From Comamonas terrigena NBRC 13299 (GTDB taxonomy: Bacteria > Pseudomonadota > Gammaproteobacteria > Burkholderiales > Burkholderiaceae_C): a stretch of DNA of 64,000 nt. Location: positions 3,925,001-3,989,000 of the forward strand of contig NZ_AP019749.1 of the NCBI RefSeq assembly GCF_006740045.1, in the 5' to 3' direction. The notes under the pieces were generated by a model. It ran no database searches. It saw nothing but the letters and a program-made list of their open reading frames with translations, and was not told the origin of the DNA. Both the position numbers and the translations under genes were made by a program. This document shows, piece by piece, positions 1-7,113 of this stretch (its first letter is position 1; every line of letters starts with the position of its first letter).

Positions 1-2
1 CC

Positions 3-89
3 GGCTTCGAGGCCGCGCACGATGGCCTGGTGCAGCAGATGCGCGACTTGGGTGTACGCTGCACCAGCAGCACTGCATTCGGTTTATAA
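3..89 (+). CDS. C-terminal fragment, probable nicotinamidase
   Basis: The window opens inside an ORF whose last 28 residues end in MRDLGVRCTSSTAFGL before a TAA. The tail resembles the end of an isochorismatase-fold nicotinamidase (PncA), and the next three genes are all NAD salvage/synthesis genes, so a pncA role (nicotinamide to nicotinate, feeding PncB) fits. No catalytic residue lies in the visible part, so the assignment is mostly from context. 5' partial. Confidence 0.4.
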   Translation, partial: GFEAAHDGLVQQMRDLGVRCTSSTAFGL

Positions 90-101
90 GAAATTAGGCT
101 C

Positions 102-139
102 AGGAGCCGCCTGCATCAACGGCAGAAGCTCCTATTTTT
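102..139 (+). terminator. possible intrinsic terminator or leader hairpin before pncB
   Basis: An interrupted stem (AGGA with TCCT outside, GCCG with CGGC inside, a 6-nt bulge on the 3' side) is followed by ATTTTT. It begins 13 nt after the preceding stop codon and ends 14 nt before the pncB ATG. It could end the upstream transcript or sit in the pncB leader. The bulge makes it a weak candidate. Confidence 0.35.
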
Positions 140-153
140 GAAGAGACAACGGC

Positions 154-1350
154 ATGACGCCCATCATCACCAGCCTGCTCGACACGGACTTGTACAAGTT
201 CACCATGTGGCAGGCCATGCTGCACCGCAACCCCCAGACCACCGCCGAGTACCGCTTTGCCTGCCGCAATGCCACGGCCTTTCCGCTGGCCGAACTGGAA
301 GCCGAGGTGCGCGCCGAAATCGACCACCTCTGCGATCTGCGCTTCACCAAGGACGAGCTGGATTACGTGGGCAGCCTGCGCTACATCAAGAGCGACTTCA
401 TCGACTACCTGCGCCTGTTCCAGTACCAGCGGGACTTCATCACCGTCAAAGGCCAGACCGACGGCAGCCTGGCCATCGAAGCCCATGGCCCCCAGGTGCA
501 TGTGATGGGCTTCGAGATTCCGGTGCTGTGCATCGTCAACGAGCTGTATTTCCGCCGCCTGCAGCAGCCCGGCACGCTGGAGGAAGGGCGCCGCCGCCTG
601 CAGGCCAAGATCGACCAGATGCGTGCCTTGAAGGGCGGCCCCACGCTGGCCCACCCGTTCGAGGTATCGGACTTCGGCCTGCGCCGGCGCTTTTCCGGCA
701 CCTGGCAGCGCGAAGTGGTCAGCACCCTGGCACGCGAGGTGCCGCAGTGGTTCAAGGGCACGTCCAGCGTGCTGCTGGCGCGCGATCTGGACATCTCGCC
801 CATCGGTACCATGGCCCATGAATACATGCAGAGCTACCAGTCGCAAGGGGTGCGCCTGCGCGATTTCCAGAAGGCCGCGCTGGAAGACTGGGTGCAGGAA
901 TACCGGGGCGACCTGGGGATTGCGCTGACCGACACCGTGGGCATGGATGCTTTCCTGGAAGACTTCGACCTGTACTTTGCCAAGCTGTTCGATGGTCTGC
1001 GCCACGACTCGGGCGATCCCTTCGAGTGGGGCGAGAAAGCCCTGCGCCACTACCGCAAGCTGCGCATCAACACCCACAGCAAGCGCCTGGTGTTCTCCGA
1101 CGGGCTGGACCTGGACAAGGCGCTGGCCCTGTGGCGTCACTTCGCCCCGCACATCCAGCTGGGCTTTGGCATCGGCACCAACCTCACCAATGACGTGGGC
1201 CTGCAGCCCCTGAACATCGTGATGAAGCTCACCCGCGCCAACGGCCAGCCGGTGGCCAAGATCTCCGACACGCCGGGCAAGACGCTGTGCGAAGACGAGA
1301 CCTACCTCGCCTACCTGCGCCAGGTGTTCCACATCCCTGCTGCGGCCTGA
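154..1350 (+). CDS. pncB: nicotinate phosphoribosyltransferase
   Basis: This is a 398-aa cytosolic enzyme that joins nicotinate to PRPP, with ATP hydrolysis, to give nicotinate mononucleotide (Preiss-Handler salvage). The N-terminus [20 protein letters not shown] is the family hallmark. [10 protein letters not shown] near residue 220 carries the histidine that is phosphorylated in this family, and [10 protein letters not shown] is the phosphate-binding segment. Length is normal. The ATG follows a GAAGAGA-like ribosome site. It probably forms an NAD operon with nadE, 55 bp downstream. Confidence 0.96.
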   Translation: MTPIITSLLDTDLYKFTMWQAMLHRNPQTTAEYRFACRNATAFPLAELEAEVRAEIDHLCDLRFTKDELDYVGSLRYIKSDFIDYLRLFQYQRDFITVKGQTDGSLAIEAHGPQVHVMGFEIPVLCIVNELYFRRLQQPGTLEEGRRRLQAKIDQMRALKGGPTLAHPFEVSDFGLRRRFSGTWQREVVSTLAREVPQWFKGTSSVLLARDLDISPIGTMAHEYMQSYQSQGVRLRDFQKAALEDWVQEYRGDLGIALTDTVGMDAFLEDFDLYFAKLFDGLRHDSGDPFEWGEKALRHYRKLRINTHSKRLVFSDGLDLDKALALWRHFAPHIQLGFGIGTNLTNDVGLQPLNIVMKLTRANGQPVAKISDTPGKTLCEDETYLAYLRQVFHIPAAA

Positions 1351-1405
1351 ACGCCGGCCACCGACACTGCCCCTGCACCGAATCCCAGCTTTCAAGGAGT
1401 CCTCC

Positions 1406-3115
1406 ATGCTGCGCATCACCCTGGCCCAACTGAACATGACGGTGGGCGACGTCTCCGGCAATCTGCGCAAAATGGAAACAGCCGCACGCCAAGCCCACGA
1501 GGCCCAGGCAGACCTGGTGGTGTTTTCCGAGCTGTCGCTGTGCGGCTACTACCCCGAGGACATGCTGGACGAGCCGGCCTTCCTGGCCCGCTGCGCGCGC
1601 GGCCTGCAGGAACTGCTGGCCGCCACGCGCCAGTGGCCCGGACTGTGCTGGGTGGTGGGAGCCCCCACGCCCGCCCACGGCCCGGGCAAGCGCCTGCACA
1701 ACAGCCTGCTGGTGCTGCAGGACGGCCAGGTCAAGCTGCAGTACGACAAGCAGCTGCTGCCCACCTACAACATCTTTGACGAGCGCCGCCATTTCGAGCC
1801 CGGGCGCGATGTGGCCAAGGTACTGCGCGTGGGCGATGCCCAGGTGGGCTTTCTGATCTGCGAAGACGGCTGGAACGACAGCGGCAGCGACTATGCCGTG
1901 AACCCGTTCGAACGCATGGCCGACGCCGCCCCCGACGTGGTGGTCAGCATCAATGCCAGCCCCTCCAACGTGGGCCGGCGCGAACAGCGCCACCAGGTGT
2001 TCAGTGCCGCCGCGCGCCGCCACGGCCTGCCCATCGTCTATGTCAACCAGGTGGGCGGACATGACCAGATCGTGTTCGACGGTGCCTCGTTTGCCATCGA
2101 GCCCGCCAGCGGCGTGGTGTTCGAGGCCGAGCGCTTTGCCGAGCACATCACCACGCTGCAACTGCACCGCGGCTGTTTCTCCCTGGGCAATGGCACGCCC
2201 ACCCGGCCCGTGCCCGCGCAAGGCCTGTCCACCATGGCCTTCTACCGCGCACAGACCCGGCTGGGCCTGCGTGACTATGCCCGGCGCTGCGGTTTTCGCA
2301 AGGTGGTGGTGGGCAGCAGCGGCGGCATCGACAGCGCGCTGACCCTGGCCCTGGCCGCCGAGGCGCTGGGACCGGAGAACGTGACCGCCATCACCATGCC
2401 CAGCCGGATTTCCAGCAGCGGATCGGTGGACGATTCGGTCGCCCTGTGCCGCAATCTGGGCGTGGAACTGATCCACCACCCCATTGCAGCCCAGGTCGAT
2501 GCATTTGCCCAGCAGTTCCAGGCCAGCTTTGGCGAACCGCTGGGCGGCCTGACGCTGGAGAATCTGCAGGCCCGCGTGCGCGGCACGGTGCTGATGGAGT
2601 ACTCCAACTGCTATGGCCACCTGCTGCTGACCACCGGCAACAAGTCCGAGCTGTCGGTGGGCTACTGCACGCTGTATGGCGACACCAACGGCGGCCTGGG
2701 CCTGCTGGGCGACCTGTACAAGACCGAGGTGTTTGCGCTGGCACGCCACATCAACGAAACCCATGGCCGCGAGGTGATTCCGCAGACCATCATCGACAAG
2801 CCGCCATCGGCCGAACTGGCACCGGGGCAGACCGACCAGGACAACCTTCCGCCCTACACGCTGCTGGACGCCATCCTCAAGCTGCTGATCGAAGGCAACG
2901 GCCTGTCTGCCGCCGAGCATCTGGCGGCGCAGGAGACCGTGAACATGCTGCGGGCCACCCCCGAGGGCAAGGCCATGGTCGAGAAAGTCCGCCACCTGCT
3001 GCACCGCAGCGAATACAAGCGCCACCAGACCCCCCCGGTCATCCGCCTGCGCCAGCGTGCGTTCGGCAGCGGCCGGCAGATGCCGATTGCAGCCAGCTAT
3101 GACTGGAGCGAATGA
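1406..3115 (+). CDS. nadE: glutamine-dependent NAD(+) synthetase
   Basis: A 569-aa two-domain enzyme that amidates nicotinate adenine dinucleotide to NAD using glutamine and ATP. Residues 1 to about 260 form a carbon-nitrogen hydrolase (glutaminase) domain: the Glu in VVFSELSLCGYYPED, the Lys in YDKQLLPTYN and the nucleophile Cys in FLICEDGW are all present. From about residue 285 the synthetase domain follows, with the ATP-pyrophosphatase P-loop SSGGIDSALTLALA near 303. The ATG sits behind a strong AAGGAG. The domain order matches the long bacterial NadE type that does not depend on free ammonia. Confidence 0.96.
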   Translation: MLRITLAQLNMTVGDVSGNLRKMETAARQAHEAQADLVVFSELSLCGYYPEDMLDEPAFLARCARGLQELLAATRQWPGLCWVVGAPTPAHGPGKRLHNSLLVLQDGQVKLQYDKQLLPTYNIFDERRHFEPGRDVAKVLRVGDAQVGFLICEDGWNDSGSDYAVNPFERMADAAPDVVVSINASPSNVGRREQRHQVFSAAARRHGLPIVYVNQVGGHDQIVFDGASFAIEPASGVVFEAERFAEHITTLQLHRGCFSLGNGTPTRPVPAQGLSTMAFYRAQTRLGLRDYARRCGFRKVVVGSSGGIDSALTLALAAEALGPENVTAITMPSRISSSGSVDDSVALCRNLGVELIHHPIAAQVDAFAQQFQASFGEPLGGLTLENLQARVRGTVLMEYSNCYGHLLLTTGNKSELSVGYCTLYGDTNGGLGLLGDLYKTEVFALARHINETHGREVIPQTIIDKPPSAELAPGQTDQDNLPPYTLLDAILKLLIEGNGLSAAEHLAAQETVNMLRATPEGKAMVEKVRHLLHRSEYKRHQTPPVIRLRQRAFGSGRQMPIAASYDWSE

Positions 3116-3140
3116 CGGCCGCCCTGCCCTGCCTGCCGCG

Positions 3141-3168
3141 CCGGAGTGGGGAGAAAGCCCCATTCCGG
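3141..3168. other. stable hairpin between nadE and nadM
   Basis: An 11-bp stem (CCGGAGTGGGG with CCCCATTCCGG, one G-T pair) and a 6-nt loop, 25 nt after the nadE stop. No T-tract follows, so it is not a classical terminator. It may stabilise the nadE 3' end or act as a regulator site. The remainder of the 196-bp gap shows no gene. Confidence 0.45.
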
Positions 3169-3311
3169 TCTGCGCAGGCATCTATCAAAATTGCAGCAGC
3201 CCGTGCGCCAGCAGACTGCAACTGCACCGAAAATAGCGCCCAACCGAGACCGCCTGTGCGGCCACCCCCCGTTGTGGTGGGCGTGACCGCACCGCCCCTG
3301 GAGACCCTGCC

Positions 3312-4406
3312 ATGACGACCGCACCAAAAGCTGCTCCCCACACCGCCGTGCTGATCGGGCGCTTCCAGCCTTTTCACAACGGCCACCTGGCCTTGCTGCA
3401 ACAGGCACTGGCGCGCGCCGAGCAGGTGGTGGTGGTGCTGGGCAGCGCCGGCCAGGCTCGCAGCCCCAAAAACCCATTCACCTGGCAGGAGCGCGCGGCG
3501 CTGATCCTCGCGTCCCTGCCCAACGCCGACCAGGCCCGCGTGCGCTGCCTGCCCATGCGCGACTTCTACGACGAGCCCCGCTGGGTGGCCGCCGTGCGCG
3601 CCGGCGTACAGGCACTGGTGCCACCGGGGGGCCGCATTGCGCTGGTGGGCCATTTCAAGGACGTCAGCAGCGACTACCTGGCACGCTTTCCCGGTTGGGA
3701 GCTGGCCAGCCTGCCGCGCCAGGGCGACTTTGACGCCACCCCCGTGCGCGATGCCTACCTGGGCACGCCCACCGCCGAACTGGCCGCCCTGTGGCCCGCA
3801 CTGGAGACGCAGGTGCCGCCCGCCGTGCTGCGCTTTCTGCAGGAATGGGCGCGCACGCCGCAGTACGCGGAAATCCAGCAGGAATGGCAGATGATCCGGG
3901 GCTACCAGGCCGCCTGGTCCAACGCGCCCTACCCGCCGGTGTTTGTGACGGTCGACGGCTTTGTGCGCTGCAACGAACACCTGCTGCTGGTGCAGCGCGG
4001 CCATCGCCCCGGCAAAGGCCTGTGGGCCCTGCCCGGCGGTTTTGTGGAGCCGCGCGATACGCTGTGGCAATCCTGCCTGCGCGAGCTGCAGGAGGAAACC
4101 CTGTTCCCGCTGAGCGAGACCCAGCTGCGCGAGCGGCTGCAGGGTGTGGAAGTGTTCGACCACCCGGACCGCAGCCTGCGCGGGCGCACCATCACCCACG
4201 TGCATGCGCTGGACCTGGGCGACGCCCCGGGCGCCGCTCTGCCCGCCGTCACCGGCGGCGACGATGCGGCCCTGGCCCGCTGGGTGCCCATCCAGGACCT
4301 GCCGTCCATGGAGTCCCAGTTCTTCGAAGACCACTTCCATGTGGTGCGCCGCTGCATGGAGCGCTTTGCCGGCTGGGAGATGCCGGTGCAGCCGCTGCAC
4401 GCTTGA
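3312..4406 (+). CDS. nadM: bifunctional NMN adenylyltransferase / Nudix hydrolase
   Basis: A 364-aa fusion. Residues about 12-180 are a nucleotidyltransferase domain with GRFQPFHNGH, the HxGH-type adenylyl-transfer motif of the NadM family, which forms NAD from NMN and ATP. Residues about 210-350 are a Nudix domain with the box GGFVEPRDTLWQSCLRELQEET, expected to hydrolyse ADP-ribose in characterised homologues from Synechocystis and Francisella. Position after pncB and nadE supports NAD recycling. GAGACCCTGCC precedes the ATG. Confidence 0.93.
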   Translation: MTTAPKAAPHTAVLIGRFQPFHNGHLALLQQALARAEQVVVVLGSAGQARSPKNPFTWQERAALILASLPNADQARVRCLPMRDFYDEPRWVAAVRAGVQALVPPGGRIALVGHFKDVSSDYLARFPGWELASLPRQGDFDATPVRDAYLGTPTAELAALWPALETQVPPAVLRFLQEWARTPQYAEIQQEWQMIRGYQAAWSNAPYPPVFVTVDGFVRCNEHLLLVQRGHRPGKGLWALPGGFVEPRDTLWQSCLRELQEETLFPLSETQLRERLQGVEVFDHPDRSLRGRTITHVHALDLGDAPGAALPAVTGGDDAALARWVPIQDLPSMESQFFEDHFHVVRRCMERFAGWEMPVQPLHA

Positions 4407-4464
4407 AGCGCGGGCGATCCAGCCCGCCCCAGGGCCAACCGGCCCTAAAACCCCATTCAATTTC

Positions 4465-4520
4465 ATAGCTGCGTGCACAGATACCATCTGCGCACGCAGC
4501 TATTTCTTTCCTCTTTTTTT
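4465..4520 (+). terminator. perfect long hairpin with T-rich tail
   Basis: Positions 4465-4503 form an almost perfect palindrome: 12 bp (ATAGCTGCGTGC with GCACGCAGCTAT), one A-C mismatch, then 5 bp (CAGAT with ATCTG) around a 3-nt loop. It is followed by TTTCTTTCCTCTTTTTTT. By form it is an intrinsic terminator for nadM. The CATAGCTGC...GCAGCTAT ends also resemble dispersed intergenic palindromes I know from Comamonadaceae genomes. A partial look-alike lies near 52979. Confidence 0.75.
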
Positions 4521-4521
4521 C

Positions 4522-5022
4522 ATGTCACAACTGAACATCCGCCCGGCCACCATCGCTGATACCGACACCATCCTGCGCTTCATCCGCGAGCTGGCCATCT
4601 ACGAAAAAGCCGAGCACGAGGTGCAGTCCACCCCGGCACACATCCACCGCACGCTGTTTGCGGCGCAGCCTACAGCCCATGGCCTGATCTGCGAGCTGGA
4701 CGGCGCCCCCATCGGCTTTGCCATCTACTTCTTCAACTATTCCACCTGGCAGGGCCAGCATGGGCTGTATCTGGAAGACCTGTATGTCACGCCCCAGCAA
4801 CGCGGCGTGGGCGCTGGCAAGGCCTTGCTACAGCACCTGGCCCGCATCGCCCTGGACAAGGATTGCGGCCGTTTCGAGTGGAGCGTGCTGGACTGGAACG
4901 CCCCGTCCATTGCGTTCTACGACAGCCTGGGCGCCAAGCCCCAGAGCGAATGGATTCGCTACCGCATGACGGGCGAAGCCCTGCAGCAGCTGGCCCACGG
5001 CCCGCAAGCCCCGGCACTCTGA
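4522..5022 (+). CDS. GNAT family N-acetyltransferase
   Basis: A 166-aa single-domain acetyltransferase that would use acetyl-CoA on an unknown amine. The start MSQLNIRPATIADTDTILRF is the beta1 region of the fold, and LYVTPQQRGVGAGKALL (about residues 90-106) is motif A, binding the CoA pyrophosphate. DWNAPSIAFYDSLGA is motif B. It resembles diamine/YhhY-like GNATs. The ATG lies one base after a pyrimidine tract and has no Shine-Dalgarno sequence, yet a later start would cut into the domain. Confidence 0.88.
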   Translation: MSQLNIRPATIADTDTILRFIRELAIYEKAEHEVQSTPAHIHRTLFAAQPTAHGLICELDGAPIGFAIYFFNYSTWQGQHGLYLEDLYVTPQQRGVGAGKALLQHLARIALDKDCGRFEWSVLDWNAPSIAFYDSLGAKPQSEWIRYRMTGEALQQLAHGPQAPAL

Positions 5023-5059
5023 TCCCTCCGGGGCGCCAGACAGCGGACCGGCAGGGCCG

Positions 5060-5371
5060 TCAGAACGATATGGCCATGCCCGGCACATCCACACGGATCA
5101 GCGGGCGCTGCAGCACCGCAGCGGCCGCACGGCCGAAGGTCTCGCGCCAGACGGCATCGCCCTGCAGTTGCCGCTGACCGGCACGGGCCACCACCAGCAC
5201 CTTGTCTGCCAGCAGCACCTTGCCGCTGGGACGCAGCGGTTCGCACTCCAGTGCGGTGAACTGCTCGTCCAGCCAGCGGCGGCCGTCTTCGTTCGCCATC
5301 GCTGGCACATGGGTCAGGTCGATACGGAGCTCCTGCCCCGCAGCCAGGTTGATGATGACTTCGTGCTGCAT
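5060..5371 (-). CDS. hypothetical protein, 103 aa
   Basis: I do not recognise a family. The start MQHEVIINLAAGQELRI is chosen because GAAAGG lies at the right distance upstream, and earlier in-frame starts run through non-coding-looking sequence. The protein is soluble-looking with no signal peptide or membrane segment. It lies alone between the GNAT gene (convergent) and the aroG terminator, so it probably has its own promoter. Confidence 0.65.
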   Translation of the reverse strand: MQHEVIINLAAGQELRIDLTHVPAMANEDGRRWLDEQFTALECEPLRPSGKVLLADKVLVVARAGQRQLQGDAVWRETFGRAAAAVLQRPLIRVDVPGMAISF

Positions 5372-5502
5372 AGTGCGCCTTTCGTTCTCACAAATCGGGG
5401 ATGATGGACGCTGCTGCGCCCGCCATGGCCTCAGCCCGGTACCGGCCCGAACCAGCGCCAGACGGTCGGAACACGGCCCGGAGGGCATCTGCGCAGTGTC
5501 CA

Positions 5503-5541
5503 TGAAAAAAGGAGCCGCCTGGATGGGCAACTCCTTGTTTT
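5503..5541 (-). terminator. intrinsic terminator of aroG
   Basis: Read on the minus strand, AAGGAG and CTCCTT pair around an inner GCC/GGC stem, and the 3' arm runs straight into TTTTTT. It lies about 80 nt after the aroG stop. A second small hairpin (GCTCTG/CAGAGC, 5586-5602) lies between it and the stop and lacks a T-run. Confidence 0.6.
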
Positions 5542-5622
5542 CAGGGCAATCACTGATGGAAATCAGCGTAGCACAGGCGGTTGAAGCTCTGTTTTTCAGA
5601 GCAAAAGTCGCCCCCGCTACAT

Positions 5623-6786
5623 TCAGGCGGCCACCAGGGCCTGCTCGGCTTCCGCCAGCACGCTGCGGCGGGCTTGCACGGCGTCGGCCAGCACCTGCAG
5701 CGTGGACAGGGTGTCGTCCCAACCGATGCAGGCATCGGTGATGCTCTGGCCGTAGGCCAGGCCGCAGGCGTCGTCCTTGCCCGGGGTGAACTTCTGGGCG
5801 CCGGCCACCAGATGGCTTTCCAGCATCACGCCGAAGATCTGGTTCGAACCGCCACGCATCTGGTCGGCAATGTCGGCGGCCACATCCTTCTGGCGCTCGT
5901 GCTGCTTGGAACTGTTGGCATGGCTACAGTCCACCATCAGCGTGGCCGGCAGGCCGGCCTTTTCCAGGTCGGCACAGGCGGCGGACACATGGGCAGCATC
6001 GTAGTTCGGGGTCTTGCCGCCGCGCAGGATGACGTGGCAGTCCGGGTTGCCCGAGGTGTTGACGATAGCCACCTGGCCGTTCTTGTGCACCGACAGGAAG
6101 TGGTGGCCACGGCTGGCGGACTGGATGGCGTCGGTGGCAATGCGGATATTGCCGTCGGTGCCGTTCTTGAAGCCGATGGGCGCCGAGATGCCCGAGGCCA
6201 GCTCCCGGTGCACCTGGCTTTCGGTGGTGCGGGCTCCGATGGCGCCCCAGCTGATCAGGTCGCCGATGTACTGGGGCGAGATCACGTCCAGGAACTCGCT
6301 GGCCGCCGGCACGCCCAGGCGGTTGATGTCGATCAGCAGCTGGCGCGCAATGCGCAGGCCTTCGTCGATGCGGTAGCTGCCATCCAGGTAGGGGTCGTTG
6401 ATCAGGCCCTTCCAGCCCACGGTGGTGCGGGGCTTTTCGAAGTACACGCGCATCACCACTTCCAGGCGGTCCTTGTACTGCTCGCGCACCACGGCCAGGC
6501 GGCGGGCGTATTCCAGTGCGGCGGCGGGATCGTGGATGGAACAGGGGCCCACAATGACCAGCAAGCGGTCATCCTGGTTGCGCATGATGCGCTGGATGCT
6601 GTTGCGGGTGCCACTCACCAGGGTTTCCACGGCCGTGCCGTCGATGGGGAAGAAGCGGATCAGGTGCTCGGGAGGGGGCAACACGGTAATGTCCTCAATG
6701 CGTTCGTCGTCGGTCTGGCCAGTCTTTTCAGTCTTTTGCACAGAGCGATACCAAGCGTCGCCGGAGGAGGTGTGGTGAGCGTTCAT
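5623..6786 (-). CDS. aroG: 3-deoxy-7-phosphoheptulonate (DAHP) synthase, class I
   Basis: A 387-aa enzyme that condenses phosphoenolpyruvate with erythrose 4-phosphate, the entry step of the shikimate pathway. Family signatures include LLVIVGPCSIHDP near residue 65, KPRTTVGWKGLINDP, GNPDCHVILRGG and DCSHANSSKQ. The start MNAHHTSSGDAW is chosen because GAGG lies just upstream. The ORF is open further upstream, but that region holds a leader peptide and a terminator. Expression is probably controlled by that attenuator; which aromatic amino acid inhibits the enzyme cannot be read from the sequence. Confidence 0.96.
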   Translation of the reverse strand: MNAHHTSSGDAWYRSVQKTEKTGQTDDERIEDITVLPPPEHLIRFFPIDGTAVETLVSGTRNSIQRIMRNQDDRLLVIVGPCSIHDPAAALEYARRLAVVREQYKDRLEVVMRVYFEKPRTTVGWKGLINDPYLDGSYRIDEGLRIARQLLIDINRLGVPAASEFLDVISPQYIGDLISWGAIGARTTESQVHRELASGISAPIGFKNGTDGNIRIATDAIQSASRGHHFLSVHKNGQVAIVNTSGNPDCHVILRGGKTPNYDAAHVSAACADLEKAGLPATLMVDCSHANSSKQHERQKDVAADIADQMRGGSNQIFGVMLESHLVAGAQKFTPGKDDACGLAYGQSITDACIGWDDTLSTLQVLADAVQARRSVLAEAEQALVAA

Positions 6787-6830
6787 GTCAGCCTCGTGGT
6801 CCTGTTGGATGTGTGGAAAGTGAAGGGGTG

Positions 6831-6869
6831 AAAAAAAACCGCCGGGCTTTTCAGCTTCGGCGGTTTTTT
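6831..6869 (-). terminator. attenuator terminator in the aroG leader
   Basis: On the minus strand, AACCGCCG pairs with CGGCGGTT, with an inner GCT-GAAA-AGC, and the 3' arm runs into eight Ts. The hairpin lies after the leader-peptide stop and 45 nt before the aroG ATG, so it would end transcription before the gene. The opposite strand also has a T-run, so it may work both ways. A competing fold is possible: GGCGG (6906-6910) plus GAGG with CCTC plus CCGCC (6859-6863). Confidence 0.82.
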
Positions 6870-6901
6870 GGGAGGTGTTCGTGTGTGCGAGCGCTTGCCT
6901 C

Positions 6902-6958
6902 TCATCCGCCTGGGACCGAGAACCAAAAGTAAAAATAGAAAGCGCTGCGTACTTGCAT
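6902..6958 (-). CDS. aromatic-rich leader peptide of aroG
   Basis: An 18-codon ORF on the minus strand encodes MQVRSAFYFYFWFSVPGG. Seven consecutive aromatic codons (Phe, Tyr, Phe, Tyr, Phe, Trp, Phe) fit a peptide whose ribosome stalls when aromatic aminoacyl-tRNAs are short. An in-frame GTG six codons earlier could give a 24-aa version. AGCGCTT in codons 5-7 can pair with AAGCGCT at 6890-6896 as a pause hairpin. There is no Shine-Dalgarno. This is inferred from sequence alone but is hard to explain otherwise. Confidence 0.82.
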   Translation of the reverse strand: MQVRSAFYFYFWFSVPGG

Positions 6959-6966
6959 AGCGGTTG

Positions 6967-6995
6967 AATGTAGCACCGCTCATGCGGCAGCGCAA
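6967..6995 (-). promoter_or_regulatory. candidate sigma-70 promoter for the aroG leader
   Basis: TTGCGC, a 17-nt spacer and TACATT, with TGC just before the -10 (extended -10 form). The predicted start of transcription falls within about 3 nt of the leader-peptide ATG, so the leader mRNA would be nearly leaderless. A second candidate lies about 110 nt further upstream (TTGAAA near 7100). Confidence 0.5.
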
Positions 6996-7113
6996 CACCC
7001 GCCTCATCCACCAACGCAGGAAAATTCCGAAAAACCCAATAAAAAACGCCACACCGTTTGCACAGCGCAGCGTTTTGCATGATCTACACAGGAATCCTGC
7101 AAAATTTCAATAA

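Noticed and set aside
6787..7080. In-frame upstream extension of aroG (up to 98 more codons, including VFYWVFRNF)
   Set aside because: It runs through the leader peptide and the terminator, and DAHP synthases start near MNAHHTSSGDAW. The FYWVF segment has no stop before aroG, so it is a poor leader peptide compared with the FYFYFWF ORF.
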